This document shows positions 45,721 to 55,494 of a DNA stretch of 64,000 bases, one piece after another. Both the position numbers and the translations under genes were made by a program. The notes under the pieces are model-generated. The model ran no database searches and was not told where the DNA came from. It worked only from the letters and a program-made list of their open reading frames with translations. The stretch lies in NCBI GenBank assembly GCA_947472765.1, contig CANJCM010000007.1:1-64000 (forward strand), read 5' to 3'. The DNA is from Opitutia bacterium. Lineage in GTDB: Bacteria > Verrucomicrobiota > Verrucomicrobiia > Opitutales > Opitutaceae. Numbering within the stretch: the stretch's first letter is position 1; each line of letters starts with the position of its first letter.

Positions 45721-46002
45721 GATCTTCGACATGGATACTGTCCGCGGCAATCGTAACGAGGATCCCCTCTTGGAGTGCCGAGCGGAGCGAAACTCACACC
45801 GGTTCTCGCGAGGCACTTCGGCGCCACGCGAAATCGTGCCCTGAATGGGTGCCCGCAGGGCGGGGTGTTCGGCTTGGCGACGAGCCAGCGCGCCCACTCC
45901 TCCGCCCAATGCGTCCGATTACACTCCACAAGCGTTTCAGTGATTACACTTCAGACACCGCCGTCTTCACCCGCTCCACCTGCCTCCCACCTCACCGCGC
46001 CG

Positions 46003-46034
46003 TTGACACCCCCCGCCCCTCATGGGTCTGTTAT
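46003..46034 (+). promoter_or_regulatory. Candidate promoter for lysA
   Basis: A perfect TTGACA at 46003-46008; the nearest A/T-rich -10-like box is TGTTAT at 46029-46034 (20-base spacing). It would start transcription only about 10 bases before the ATG. Confidence 0.3.
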
Positions 46035-46049
46035 CGCTCTTTTCGCCAC

Positions 46050-47312
46050 ATGACTGACAAGACGCTGCCCTTCACCAAGGAACAACTGGAAGCCATCGCG
46101 GCCAAGGTGCCGACCCCGTTTCATATCTATGACGAGGCGGCGATGCGCAAAAATGCGCGCGCGTTCTACGATGCCTTCTCGTGGGTGCCGGGCGGGTTCG
46201 TGAATTACTACGCCGTGAAGGCGCTGCCGAATCCGTACGTGCTCGAGGCCTTGAAGGCCGAAGGGCTCGGCGGCGACTGCTCGTCCTCGGCCGAACTGGC
46301 GCTCTGCCAGGCCGTCGGCATCACCGGCGACAAGATCGTCTTCACGTCCAACGACACGCCAGCCTACGAGTACCAGAAGGCCGCGGAACTCGGTGCGATC
46401 ATCAATCTCGATGACATCAGCCACATCGCCTACCTTGAGAAGAGTCTCGGCGGAAAGCTCCCGGAGATGCTGTGTTTCCGGTACAACCCGGGCCCGCTGA
46501 AGGAAGGCAACGTCATCATCGGCAAGCCCGAGGAGGCGAAGTACGGCTTCACCCGCGAGCAGCTTTTCGAGGGTTACCGCATTCTCCGCGACAAGGGCGT
46601 GAAGCGCTTCGGCCTGCACACGATGGTCGCGTCGAACGAACTCAACCCGGACTACTTCGTCGAGACGGCGGAGATGCTCTTCGATCTCGTGGTCGAGTTG
46701 AACAAGCAGCTCGGGATTCGCTTCGAGTTCGTGAATCTCGGCGGTGGCATCGGCATTCCGTACCGCCCGACGCAGACCGCCGTCGACCTCGCCCTCGTCG
46801 GCCGGAAGATCAAGGACGTCTACGATCGCAAGATCGTCGCCAACGGCCTCGGCCCGATCCGCATCGCGATGGAATGCGGCCGCATGATCACCGGACCGTA
46901 CGGCTACCTGGTCACCCGCGTGCTCCACAAGAAGGCGATCTACAAGAATTACGTCGGGCTCGATGCCTGCATGGCGAACCTGATGCGCCCCGGCATGTAT
47001 GGCTCGTACCACCACATCTCGGTCCCCGGGAAGGAAAACGGCCCGAAGAAGGTGTACGACGTCACGGGCTCGCTCTGTGAGAACAACGACAAGTTTGCGA
47101 TCGACCGCGAAATCCCGGACCCCGCCATCGGCGACCTCCTCGTGATTCACGACTCCGGCGCGCACGGCCATGCGATGGGCTTCAATTACAACGGCAAGCT
47201 TCGCTCCGCCGAAGTGCTTTGGCAGGGCGGCGGCAACTTCAAGGTCATCCGCCGTGCCGAGACCCTCGCGGATCATTTCGCGACGTTGGATTACCCGGGC
47301 CTGAAGAAGTAA
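46050..47312 (+). CDS. lysA: Diaminopimelate decarboxylase
   Basis: A 420-residue fold-type III PLP enzyme. Lys57 in NYYAVKALPNP binds PLP; GGDCSSSAELALC, NLGGGIGIPYR and ECGRMITGPYGYLV are the family blocks, and VTGSLCENNDKFA supplies the active-site cysteine from the partner subunit. It converts meso-diaminopimelate to L-lysine. The GLHTMVASNEL segment differs from the usual HIGS motif, so a related amino acid decarboxylase is possible. The ATG at 46050 gives the standard N-terminus (MTDKTLPFTKEQLEAIA). Confidence 0.85.
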   Translation: MTDKTLPFTKEQLEAIAAKVPTPFHIYDEAAMRKNARAFYDAFSWVPGGFVNYYAVKALPNPYVLEALKAEGLGGDCSSSAELALCQAVGITGDKIVFTSNDTPAYEYQKAAELGAIINLDDISHIAYLEKSLGGKLPEMLCFRYNPGPLKEGNVIIGKPEEAKYGFTREQLFEGYRILRDKGVKRFGLHTMVASNELNPDYFVETAEMLFDLVVELNKQLGIRFEFVNLGGGIGIPYRPTQTAVDLALVGRKIKDVYDRKIVANGLGPIRIAMECGRMITGPYGYLVTRVLHKKAIYKNYVGLDACMANLMRPGMYGSYHHISVPGKENGPKKVYDVTGSLCENNDKFAIDREIPDPAIGDLLVIHDSGAHGHAMGFNYNGKLRSAEVLWQGGGNFKVIRRAETLADHFATLDYPGLKK

Positions 47313-47370
47313 GGCCGGGCGGGCGGACGCCAGAGGACGGAGGGCCGAGGCCGGAGCAATCCGGCTCACG

Positions 47371-47680
47371 CGGAGGCGCGGAGACGCGGAGTTCGGGCGG
47401 GACAGGCCTTCATCCTGCCCATCCTGCCATCCTGTCCAAATTCGGGGCCTTGCTCCGCGACTCCGCGGCTCCGCGTGATCCAGAAGTTTTAGACAGGATG
47501 ACAGGAGGAACAGGATTCGAGCCTAGGTTCGAAGCTGAGCCGTCGCGCGCGGAGTTCAGGTTGGCTGACAGGCGGTTCCTGGCCACTCAACCCGGCGCGT
47601 GCCCCCGTCTTTATCCTGCCCATCCTGCCATCCTGTCCAAATTCGGTGTCTTCCTCCGCGACTCCGCCGCTCCGCGTGGT
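47371..47680. repeat. Family G direct/inverted repeats
   Basis: A unit of about 70 bases (47411-47481: catcctgcccatcctgccat ... ctccgcgactccgcggctcc) recurs at 47612-47680, 201 bases later. Reverse-complement fragments (ggcgcggagacgcggag at 47376 and acaggatgacaggag near 47493) flank the first copy. These fill the lysA-tal spacer; the rest of 47313-47759 holds nothing recognisable. Confidence 0.75.
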
Positions 47681-47759
47681 CCTGATCCGTCCGCGCTGGA
47701 TTTGTGTTCTTTACGGAAGCCGTGAGACTTGCGGCTCTTCGCCCAAATCTCGTCCACCC

Positions 47760-48752
47760 ATGAGCAATCTCGCGACTTCGTCCTCCCCTGCCACGCCGCT
47801 CTCGCAACTCGATCAACTCAAGCGCTTCACCACCGTGGTGGCCGACACGGGTGACTTCGAGTCGATGCGGTCGTTTCAACCGCGCGATGCGACGACCAAT
47901 CCGTCGCTCATTCTCCAAGCCGCCTCGAAGCCCCAGTACGCCCCGATTCTCGATCGCGTGATCACCGATCGGAAATCATCCGGCCTCACCGGTGCCGCGC
48001 GGATCGAGGACATCATGGACCGCGTGCTCGTCGCCTTCGGCCGCGAGATCCTCGCGATCGTCCCGGGACGCGTTTCCACCGAGACCGACGCGCGGCTTAG
48101 CTTCGACACCGCCGGCACGATCGCAAAGGGCCGCCACCTGATCGCGCTGTACGAAAAGGCCGGCATCAGCCGTGACCGCGTCCTGATCAAGATCGCGTCG
48201 ACGTGGGAAGGCATCCAGGCCGCGCGAGTGCTCGAGCAGGAAGGCATCCACTGCAATCTCACCCTCCTCTTCTCGCTGCCCCAAGCCGTGGCCTGTGCCG
48301 ACGCCCGGGCGCAACTGATCTCGCCGTTCGTGGGCCGGATCTACGACTGGTTCAAGTCGGCGATGAAACGCGACTACACCGGCGCCGAGGATCCGGGCGT
48401 GCAGTCCGTCGCGACGATCTACTCCTATTACAAACACTTCGGCCACGCGACCGAGGTGATGGGGGCAAGCTTCCGCAACGTTTCCCAGATCGTCGAACTC
48501 GCCGGCTGCGACCTGCTCACGATCAGCCCCGACCTCCTGGCGAAACTCGCCGCGAGCACCGAGCCCGTCACGCGCCGCCTCGATTCAGTCGCAGCCAAGG
48601 CCGCGAAGATCGAGCGGCTGCAGCTCGACGAAAAGAAATTCCGGTTTCTGCTCAACGAGGACGCGATGGCGACGGAGAAGACCGCCGAGGGCATTCGGAA
48701 ATTTGCCGCGGATATCGTGAAGCTCGAGCAGCTCATCGCGGCGAAGCTGTAG
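47760..48752 (+). CDS. tal: Transaldolase
   Basis: A 330-residue TalB-type enzyme. [10 protein letters not shown] is the N-terminal signature and [11 protein letters not shown] carries the Schiff-base Lys144; [17 protein letters not shown] and [10 protein letters not shown] follow in order. It moves a dihydroxyacetone unit between sugar phosphates in the non-oxidative pentose phosphate pathway. The ATG at 47760 gives [12 protein letters not shown], a normal length. Confidence 0.95.
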   Translation: MSNLATSSSPATPLSQLDQLKRFTTVVADTGDFESMRSFQPRDATTNPSLILQAASKPQYAPILDRVITDRKSSGLTGAARIEDIMDRVLVAFGREILAIVPGRVSTETDARLSFDTAGTIAKGRHLIALYEKAGISRDRVLIKIASTWEGIQAARVLEQEGIHCNLTLLFSLPQAVACADARAQLISPFVGRIYDWFKSAMKRDYTGAEDPGVQSVATIYSYYKHFGHATEVMGASFRNVSQIVELAGCDLLTISPDLLAKLAASTEPVTRRLDSVAAKAAKIERLQLDEKKFRFLLNEDAMATEKTAEGIRKFAADIVKLEQLIAAKL

Positions 48753-48900
48753 GAATTTTCGGTTTTGGATTCTTGATTTTCGATTGGGAGCCCGCCGTCG
48801 CGGACGAAGGCGCGGTGCCCTCACCGCGCGGATTTCAGGCTCAACATTCCCTTCTGCCCCGATTCGAGTGGGACATGTCCAACGTCCAGTGGATGCCGCC

Positions 48901-51093
48901 ATGACGCGGCCGGCTATTGCGTCGATCTCTGTGATGGCTGCGGCCATCGTGCTGATCGCCACGGCCGCCTTTCGTTCCTGGAGTCCCCTCCGGGTCGATA
49001 AGATTCCGGCGCTGGCTTCGGATACCAACCCCTGGCCTGGCGACTCGTTCCAGGAACTTGGCTATCTGGCCGCGCTGGCGGAAATCCCGCTCGGCCTCCA
49101 GGTCCGCGGCTCGCGGGTGAACCACCGCAGCGAGTTCCGCGGCGAGTTTCTTTCCGGCTGGTTCACCGCGCGACCGGTTGTGGGAATGCTGGTGTCCGGT
49201 TTCCCAAAGTCGCCCGGCAACTCGCTCGCGCTCGAGTTGCGCAACGCCCAGGGCGAAATCCGAGTGTTCTCGTTCGATCCGGTCAACCCGGGCGAGGACT
49301 GGCAGCCGTGGCGGGTGGCCCTGCCCGCCGGGGCGGTCTCGTTTCGGATCCGCGCCGTCGATGGAACCACCGACTTCAACGGCTGGCTCGCTGTCACAGA
49401 TCCCTTCGTGCCCAGCGGCCGGCCGGCTTTTCAGACGCAGCTCGCCCGCACCTTCCAAGCCTTCGCCATCCAGGCCGTGTTGTTTCTCACGCTGGGATTG
49501 CCCGTCGGACGATGTCTCGCCGGGAAGCCCTGGTGCCCGCCGCCGCTCGTGCCCCTGCTCGCGGGCGCCGCCGTCGCTTCGCTCGGCTACGCGGCGTTCT
49601 GGATCTACTTCGCGCACCCACTCGCGGGACGGATCTTCACGTGGGGAACGCTCCTGGTGAGCTGCGGCTTTGCGATTTCCGGCCGGCGCCAATCGGAGCC
49701 GGCCGATCGCACGCTGCGCCACCCGCTTTTCCTCGCCGCCTTGATCGCGCTTTTCTACCTCGCGCTCCTCCTGCTCTACGAGCCCACGCGATTCTCTTAC
49801 ACGGCCGCCAACCGATTCGAAGCCGGACTCCCGTCGGACAACGAGATCCCGCGCGCATTTGCCGACCGGCTGTGGCGGGGACAGTCCCCTCGCGAACTCT
49901 GGGGTGACTGGCAGAGCAGCGACCGGCCGCCCCTTCAAGCCGGCTGGCAGCTGCTGACCTGGCCCGTCCTGCACGCGCTCGGCTTCGATCTCGATGTCAG
50001 CGCGAACACGGCCGGCGTCTGCTTCCAATTGCTCTGGGTCTTCGCGGTCTGGGCACTCGTCCGGCATCTCGGCGCCAGTGCGCGGCAGGCACTGGGCATA
50101 GTGGCGGCGATCGCCTTCAGCGGCGTGCTGCTGGAATATTCCGTCTTCGTGTGGCCAAAGCTCGCCGCCGCCGCGCTGGTCGTGGCGGCCTATCTCCTGT
50201 GGCGCGACGAAAGGTCTGGCCGACCGCAACTTCGCTTCGCCATCGGCGGTTGGTGCGCGGCGCTGGGCTGGCTCGCGCACGGCGGGGTCGCGTTTTCGCT
50301 CCTCGGCCTCGCGCCGCTGGTCCTCGTCTGGCGCTCGCGCGTCCGCTCCCTGCACTGGCTGTGTGCCCTGGCGGCATTCGGCGCCGTGGCGGCGCCGTGG
50401 ACCGCGTATCAAAAATTCTACGATCCGCCGGGGAACCGGCTGCTGAAATGGCATCTCGGAGGCGAGATGGGCATTGATCGACGCGGCGCGCTCGAAGCCA
50501 TTGCTGACGGCTACCGCAAGGCGGGCCTCGCCACGACGCTGCGCAACAAGTGGAGCAACGTGCGCTTCCAATTCGAGGGACGCTGGCCGGGCCTGCGCGA
50601 CTTTGATCTTTCCCTCAAGTCCACCCGCCTGCGGGAAGGCGAGACCGTGTACACGGTGAGATCGTGGGGAGCCTGGATTCTGGCGCTGCTGGCCCCGCTG
50701 CTCTGGCTGGTGCGCGCGCGACCTGCGCCCCCCGCTGAAACCCGGCGGGCGCTGCTCGAACTCTGTTGGTGGTTTCTGGGCGGCGCGTGCGTCTGGCTCG
50801 CGCTGCTCTTCATGCCCAACACCGCGACGATTCATCAGGGCACCCTCGTTACCCAATTGCTCGGCCCGGCATTGCTGGCCGTTGGCGCATTCCAATTGAA
50901 CCGCTGGTACTTCGCCGCCCTCGCCACCTTTCAGGCTGCGTGGTTTGCCCTCGCCTGGACACCGCCCAGCCCGCTGGTCGAGGGGCGGCTGCTCCCGGCT
51001 CCCGCGTTGCTGGCCGTGATCTGCGGAATGGTGCTGCTCGCGCTGGTCTGGCTGGGAGCGTGGGCGGAGAAATCACCGGGCCACCGGACCTGA
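48901..51093 (+). CDS. Large polytopic membrane protein, glycosyltransferase GT-C-like
   Basis: A 730-residue protein. One N-terminal helix, an extracytoplasmic domain (about 35-175: jelly-roll-like LALELRNAQGEIRVFSF), then about 12 helices. Between helices there is an exposed loop with IPRAFADRLWRGQSPRELWGDW and SSDRPPLQAG, whose DRPPL pattern resembles active-site loops of GT-C glycosyltransferases and dolichyl-phosphate-mannose transferases. I do not recognise a named family. Function could be glycan or lipid-linked sugar transfer. The spacer before it holds half of a family D hairpin at 48812-48838. Confidence 0.6.
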   Translation: MTRPAIASISVMAAAIVLIATAAFRSWSPLRVDKIPALASDTNPWPGDSFQELGYLAALAEIPLGLQVRGSRVNHRSEFRGEFLSGWFTARPVVGMLVSGFPKSPGNSLALELRNAQGEIRVFSFDPVNPGEDWQPWRVALPAGAVSFRIRAVDGTTDFNGWLAVTDPFVPSGRPAFQTQLARTFQAFAIQAVLFLTLGLPVGRCLAGKPWCPPPLVPLLAGAAVASLGYAAFWIYFAHPLAGRIFTWGTLLVSCGFAISGRRQSEPADRTLRHPLFLAALIALFYLALLLLYEPTRFSYTAANRFEAGLPSDNEIPRAFADRLWRGQSPRELWGDWQSSDRPPLQAGWQLLTWPVLHALGFDLDVSANTAGVCFQLLWVFAVWALVRHLGASARQALGIVAAIAFSGVLLEYSVFVWPKLAAAALVVAAYLLWRDERSGRPQLRFAIGGWCAALGWLAHGGVAFSLLGLAPLVLVWRSRVRSLHWLCALAAFGAVAAPWTAYQKFYDPPGNRLLKWHLGGEMGIDRRGALEAIADGYRKAGLATTLRNKWSNVRFQFEGRWPGLRDFDLSLKSTRLREGETVYTVRSWGAWILALLAPLLWLVRARPAPPAETRRALLELCWWFLGGACVWLALLFMPNTATIHQGTLVTQLLGPALLAVGAFQLNRWYFAALATFQAAWFALAWTPPSPLVEGRLLPAPALLAVICGMVLLALVWLGAWAEKSPGHRT

Positions 51094-51151
51094 AATTCCC
51101 GGGCCGGATTTCTGTCTCGATACTGTGACAGTGCCATCCTACGTCTTGCCC

Positions 51152-52144
51152 ATGAACTCCGCCACCCCTGCGCTGTGTCGTACAATGTTTGCGTGCGCCC
51201 TCTTGGGCGTTCTGGGCGCCCTGCCGGCTTTCGGTCAGGCCCCCGAGGCCAAGAAGAAGCAGCCGCCCAGTCCCCCGCTCAAGGAAACCGTCGCCACAGA
51301 CATCCCCGGCGTGATCAAGGGCGGCACGAAGATCGTCCTCATCAAGGAAGGCTTCAACGCCACCGAGGGCGTGATCGCGCTGAATGACGGCAGCGGCAGC
51401 GTGCTGTTCACCGAGCAGGACGCCAACCGGATCATCAAGGTCGATCCGTCGGACAACATTTCCACCTTTCTCGAAAACACCCGCCGCACCACGGGACTCA
51501 CCTATGATCCCAAGGGCCGTCTCGTCGGCGCGAATTCCCGGCCCGCCAGCATCGGCACCCTCCTGCCGGAGCCGCGCGTGATCCTCGCGGAATCGTTCGG
51601 CGGACAGCCACTCTGCCGGCCGAATGATCTCATCGGCGACAAAAAGGGCGGATTCTATTTCAGCGATCCCGCGGGTCCGGATCCGCGCTTCCCGGCGCCG
51701 CCTCCGGGCCGCACCTCCCTGCTCCTCTACATCACGCCCGACGGCAAGGTCGTGAAGCCCACCGAGGACACCCTGAATCCGAACGGCATTCAGCTCACCG
51801 CCGACGAGAAGACCCTCTACGTCACGAACGGCCAGAACATCATGGCCTACGACGTGCAACCCGACGGCATGCTCAAGAACGGCCGCGAGTTCGTGAAGAG
51901 CGGCGGTGACGGCATCGCGATCGATTCCGAGGGCCGACTCTATTCCGCCGTGGGCGGCGTGCGTGGCATCCGGGTGTTCGACAAGACCGGCAAGGACCTT
52001 GGCACAATTCCGATTGGCGTACCGCCCCAGAGCGTCGGCTTCGCCGGCAAGGATCGCCGCACGCTCTACGTCGTCGGCCAGGGCGCGCTCTACAAGGTAC
52101 AGGGTGCCATGCTTTCGCAGGGCATTCTGGTCCGCGCGAAATAA
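51152..52144 (+). CDS. Secreted SMP-30/gluconolactonase-like protein
   Basis: A 330-residue protein with a signal peptide (CRTMFACALLGVLGALPAFGQA). The six-bladed propeller of the SMP-30/LRE family is indicated by ATEGVIALNDGSGSVLFTEQ, RPNDLIGDKKGGFYFSDP and LNPNGIQLTADEKTLYVTN; the acidic metal ligands in the first and the Asn-Asp in the second are conserved. It would hydrolyse sugar lactones in the periplasm. The ATG at 51152 is preferred to a GTG at 51125. Confidence 0.87.
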   Translation: MNSATPALCRTMFACALLGVLGALPAFGQAPEAKKKQPPSPPLKETVATDIPGVIKGGTKIVLIKEGFNATEGVIALNDGSGSVLFTEQDANRIIKVDPSDNISTFLENTRRTTGLTYDPKGRLVGANSRPASIGTLLPEPRVILAESFGGQPLCRPNDLIGDKKGGFYFSDPAGPDPRFPAPPPGRTSLLLYITPDGKVVKPTEDTLNPNGIQLTADEKTLYVTNGQNIMAYDVQPDGMLKNGREFVKSGGDGIAIDSEGRLYSAVGGVRGIRVFDKTGKDLGTIPIGVPPQSVGFAGKDRRTLYVVGQGALYKVQGAMLSQGILVRAK

Positions 52145-52207
52145 GAGGCGTCGCGTTCCACGCGCCGCCTGGCTTGGGAATGACTGCTTGATTCCGAAGT
52201 GGTTTTG

Positions 52208-52278
52208 GTAGCCCGCTGCGTGAGCGGCGGGACGACTTTTCAAAAAGAAGCGTTCCCTGCCCTCACGGGCAGGGCTAC
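52208..52278. repeat. Family B repeat, copy 3 (inverted)
   Basis: gtagcccgctgcgtgagcgg ... ccctgccctcacgggcaggg ... ctac: the reverse orientation of the 29205 unit, 64 bases after the lactonase stop and 34 bases before the EamA gene start. Confidence 0.85.
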
Positions 52279-52311
52279 ATCAAGCCAGCCATTTTGGATT
52301 CCAAGCAGTCT

Positions 52312-53241
52312 ATGCCATCGTCGCCCGAGTCGTCCGCCACCTCCCACGCCCACGCCACCCGGCAGCGGCTTACTGGCATCGGCCTGCTGCTTTGCGCCGT
52401 CGCCTGCTTTGCGAGCATCGACGCGTGCGCCAAATGGCTGAACCGGAGCATGCACCCCATGCAGACGGTCACGCTGCGTTACCTCGGCAGCTTCGTGCTG
52501 ATTGGGTTCATGCTGAATCCCCGGCGGCATCCCGGGATTATGCGCACGAACCGCCTCTGGCTGCAGTGCGCCCGGGCGACATGCCTCGTCGTCATGTCGA
52601 TGTGCATCTTCACTTCGGTGCGCTACCTGCCGCTGACGGTCATCACGTCGATTGCGTTCGTCGCACCGCTTGTCACCGCCGTTCTGGCTGCGCCGATGCT
52701 CGGGGAGAAACTCGGGCCGCGGCGCGTCATCGCGGTCGGCGTCGGTTTTTGCGGTGTCATCGTGGTCACGCGTCCCTGGTCGGGAAGTTTTCACCCGGCG
52801 ATGCTGCTCGTCGTGATCACCGCGTGCCTCAACGCGCTCTATTCCATCACGACGCGGATGCTCGCGGCCCACGACAAGCCGGAGACCACGATGTTCTACA
52901 CCGGTCTCGTGGCCGCGATCGTCGTGTGCCCGCTGTTTTTCTACACGTGGACGACACCCACGGCGTGGGCGGTGTGGGGCGTGGTGCTGCTGTTTTCGAT
53001 CTTCGGTGCCCTCGGCCACTGGCTTCTCATCCTCGCCCATGCCCGCGCGCCCGCTTCGCTGCTCGCGCCGTTTTTCTACACGCAGATCATCTGGGCGACG
53101 ACGCTCGGGACCACAATCTTCGGAGAGTCGCCGGATCGCTGGACGATTCTCGGCGGTGCGATCGTGATGAGTTCGGGGCTGTACCTGCTCTATCGCGAAC
53201 GCGTGCGCCACCAGCAGCCGAGCGTGGATTTGCCGGTTTAA
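52312..53241 (+). CDS. EamA/DMT family transporter
   Basis: A 309-residue protein with ten membrane helices in two EamA repeats. VTLRYLGSFVLIGFML, SIAFVAPLVTAVLAAPMLGEKL and its second-half counterpart LLAPFFYTQIIWATTLGTTIFGE (the E after a P/T helix end) are the family marks. These proteins export or import metabolites such as amino acids or nucleotides; substrate unknown. The ATG at 52312 is preferred to a TTG at 52294. Confidence 0.88.
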   Translation: MPSSPESSATSHAHATRQRLTGIGLLLCAVACFASIDACAKWLNRSMHPMQTVTLRYLGSFVLIGFMLNPRRHPGIMRTNRLWLQCARATCLVVMSMCIFTSVRYLPLTVITSIAFVAPLVTAVLAAPMLGEKLGPRRVIAVGVGFCGVIVVTRPWSGSFHPAMLLVVITACLNALYSITTRMLAAHDKPETTMFYTGLVAAIVVCPLFFYTWTTPTAWAVWGVVLLFSIFGALGHWLLILAHARAPASLLAPFFYTQIIWATTLGTTIFGESPDRWTILGGAIVMSSGLYLLYRERVRHQQPSVDLPV

Positions 53242-53270
53242 CGTGGCTCGGAAAACAGCTCGGCCCAATC

Positions 53271-53330
53271 GGGCGTGGACGAGGGCAGCCCCTACACAGA
53301 TTTTATAGGGGCGGGCCTCGTGCACGCCCA
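53271..53330. repeat. Family F palindrome, copy 1
   Basis: gggcgtggacgagggcagcccctac pairs (imperfectly) with its complement ending cacgccca; the second copy is at 59129-59190. It lies between EamA and the exported dehydratase gene. Confidence 0.75.
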
Positions 53331-53405
53331 CTCCGTCTCGACAAGATGCGGGCCAATCCGGCTTCGCTTTGACTTCCCCGGGGCACGTCAGCGATACCAG
53401 TGCCC

Positions 53406-54677
53406 ATGAACCGTCGCGACGTATTGCGCAGCATCGGCGTAAGTGCCACTGCCGCGCTGATCCCCTCGTCCCTTTCCGCCGCGAGCACGCCGCCCGCGGT
53501 GTTGCCCCGCCCCGAGACGAATCTGAAAATCACCGGTGTCCGCATCGTGCGCACCCGGCCCAAGCGACCGGTGCCGGCTTACACCCCAGCCCCTGGCTCG
53601 TGGTCGGTCGCCGGCGTCGAGGTCGCGAACCCGATGTCGATCTACCCGAAGTACAAGCCGCAGCGCTCGCTCTTCCGGCCCGAGCCGCAGATTCCGGCCT
53701 TCACCGTGGAGATCGAAACCGACAAGGGCCTCAAGGGCTACGGCCAGGGCGGCCCGGGTGGCGGACCGATCGTGGAGGGTCATCTCGCGCGTCTGCTGAT
53801 CGGCGAGAACGCCCGGGACATCGAAAAAATCTGGGACATGCTCTGGCGCTCGACGATGGAGTACGGGCGGAAGGGTCTCGTGATTAATGCCATCAGCGGC
53901 GTCGACAACGCGCTCTGGGATCTCGCGGGCAAGGCCCACGGTGCGCCCGTTTACCGGCTGCTCGGCGGCGAAACGAAAGAGCGCATCCCCGCCTACTGCA
54001 CCGGCAACGACATCGAGCAGCACGTCGAGTTCGGTTACACCAAGCTGAAGCTCGCCCTGCCGCACGGCCCGGCCGATGGACGGGAAGGCATTCGCAAGAA
54101 CGTCGAACTCGTGAAGCGCGCCCGCGCCGCGCTCGGCCCGGAAGGGGAAATCATGATGGACTGCTGGATGGCGCTGACCGAGCGCTACACGATCGAGCTG
54201 TGTGAGGCGTTCGAGCCGTACCGGATTTACTGGATGGAGGAGTGCCTCATTCCCGACGACTACGAGGGTTTCGGCCGGCTCCGGCAGCAGATCAAGTCCA
54301 CGCGGATCGTCACCGGCGAGCACGAGTACACGCGTTACGGTTTCCGCCGGCTGCTCGAGCACAACAGCGCGGAAATCTGGCAACCCGACGTCCACTGGTG
54401 CGGTGGGCTCACCGAACTTCGTCGCATCGCGGCTCTCGGCGCCGCCTACGACGTTCCGATCATTCCGCACGGCGGCGGCGCCCGCGACGCTGTCCACTTC
54501 ATCATGGCGACGCCAAACAGCCCGTGGGCGGAACTCTTCATGCCCGCTCCCGGCGGACCGAAGGAAGTCTACGATCGCTACGCCGAGGACAATAACCTCA
54601 CCAAAGGCCCCGAGGGCATCTACACCCGTCCGTCGGAGGAGCCGGGTTTCGGCTGGGACTTCGAAGTGGTGGGGTGA
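53406..54677 (+). CDS. Tat-exported enolase-superfamily enzyme (L-rhamnonate dehydratase-like)
   Basis: A 423-residue protein. The N-terminus MNRRDVLRSIGVSATAALIP is a Tat signal. The rest is an enolase-superfamily barrel: a TKLKL strand, metal ligands Asp in MMDCWMAL (about 252), Glu in WMEECL (about 278) and Glu in TGEHEYT (about 304), and His in IPHGGG. Blocks such as QPDVHWCGGLTEL match RhmD. RhmD normally makes 2-keto-3-deoxy-L-rhamnonate in the cytoplasm; export of a family member is unusual. It is a paralogue of the gene at 57859. A GTG at 53400 is an alternative start. Confidence 0.85.
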   Translation: MNRRDVLRSIGVSATAALIPSSLSAASTPPAVLPRPETNLKITGVRIVRTRPKRPVPAYTPAPGSWSVAGVEVANPMSIYPKYKPQRSLFRPEPQIPAFTVEIETDKGLKGYGQGGPGGGPIVEGHLARLLIGENARDIEKIWDMLWRSTMEYGRKGLVINAISGVDNALWDLAGKAHGAPVYRLLGGETKERIPAYCTGNDIEQHVEFGYTKLKLALPHGPADGREGIRKNVELVKRARAALGPEGEIMMDCWMALTERYTIELCEAFEPYRIYWMEECLIPDDYEGFGRLRQQIKSTRIVTGEHEYTRYGFRRLLEHNSAEIWQPDVHWCGGLTELRRIAALGAAYDVPIIPHGGGARDAVHFIMATPNSPWAELFMPAPGGPKEVYDRYAEDNNLTKGPEGIYTRPSEEPGFGWDFEVVG

Positions 54678-54683
54678 GTTGAT

Positions 54684-54765
54684 CGATGGAGGGCCGGTGC
54701 CCCCACCGGCCATGGCGGAATATTATGCCATTCGGCGGGTGAGGGCACCCGCCCTCCACGGTTTG
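54684..54765. repeat. Family D repeat, short copy
   Basis: ggagggccggtgcccccacc and gggtgagggcacccgccctc form two hairpins between the convergent dehydratase and DTW genes. Confidence 0.75.
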
Positions 54766-54784
54766 CTGGATAGGAGTAGCGCCC

Positions 54785-55456
54785 TCACGCCGGCTCGTTC
54801 GCGCGCTTCTCGTTGAGGCGGGCCAGTAACTCTGGAAACGCAGCGGGCACCGGCGAGTCGGCCAGATACTTCTCCGCGAGTTCCTTGTGCCCCCGGGCCC
54901 GCAGGCTCGCGTAGACGTGAAGCTCGAACTGTTCGCGCAATCTCTCGTAGGCCTCGTTCAAATCGAACGAACGGAGCAGAACCAGCAGCGCCTCAATCGT
55001 GGAGTACCGACGATCATCCGCCTGATCGCGCAGCCAGTAGCGGCTCGCGCCGATCGTCGGCAGGCTGATCGTCCGACCCCAGTTTCCAATCTCCTGCGCC
55101 ATCGCCGAGGTCTCGCGCCATGATCCATCCAGCAGGAGGATTTGCACCGCGGACGGCGCGACACCGGCCGGCATCGGTTCGCCGCGGGGATGGAGGATCC
55201 AAAGTTCGCGTCCCGGGACCTGCACATCCGCAACCGTCATCCGACGCTCGCGCCGCCAGAAGTGCTGTCGCGCTGCGGGCACGACGCGCTTGATCAGGTT
55301 GCCCGTGCTGCTTGGTCGGTACTGCTCGCGGTGGTGCACAAGGAGATCGACTTCCAAATCCAACGCGATCTCCCGCCGTCCCGCGCAAATGCACCAGCGC
55401 GGCCGCAACTGGCAGCCGGGACACCGGGCGGCGGAATGGAGGACGACACTGCGCAC
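54785..55456 (-). CDS. DTW domain tRNA-uridine aminocarboxypropyltransferase
   Basis: A 223-residue protein. CPGCQLRPRWCIC is the N-terminal zinc-binding cluster of bacterial members, and LLLDGSWRETSAM holds the motif that usually reads D-x-T-W; here it is DGSW. Such enzymes (TapT) place a 3-amino-3-carboxypropyl group on U47 of tRNA using SAM. I chose the GTG at 55456; an ATG at 55558 would add 34 residues, overlapping no other gene, but they look non-conserved. It lies 38 bases downstream of the cysteine synthase gene. Confidence 0.82.
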   Translation of the reverse strand: MRSVVLHSAARCPGCQLRPRWCICAGRREIALDLEVDLLVHHREQYRPSSTGNLIKRVVPAARQHFWRRERRMTVADVQVPGRELWILHPRGEPMPAGVAPSAVQILLLDGSWRETSAMAQEIGNWGRTISLPTIGASRYWLRDQADDRRYSTIEALLVLLRSFDLNEAYERLREQFELHVYASLRARGHKELAEKYLADSPVPAAFPELLARLNEKRANEPA

Positions 55457-55494
55457 GATAAAGACCGCGGACGGGGCTCGAATTTCTCGCCCGG

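Larger units (their letters stand above)
45400..46049. other. Long divergent spacer with a family D repeat
   Basis: 650 bases between the DUF1592 gene and lysA. The only clear elements are the inverted family D unit at 45573-45720 and a TTGACA box at 46003. In-frame codons from 45669 into lysA exist but their composition and the repeat within them argue against coding. Confidence 0.6.

Noticed and set aside
45669-46049. 127 extra in-frame codons upstream of lysA
   Set aside because: They run through a family D repeat and encode an atypical sequence; the conserved N-terminus begins at 46050.
47371-47680. CRISPR-like or tandem gene structure in family G repeats
   Set aside because: Only two imperfect copies with unequal spacing; no cas gene in the window.
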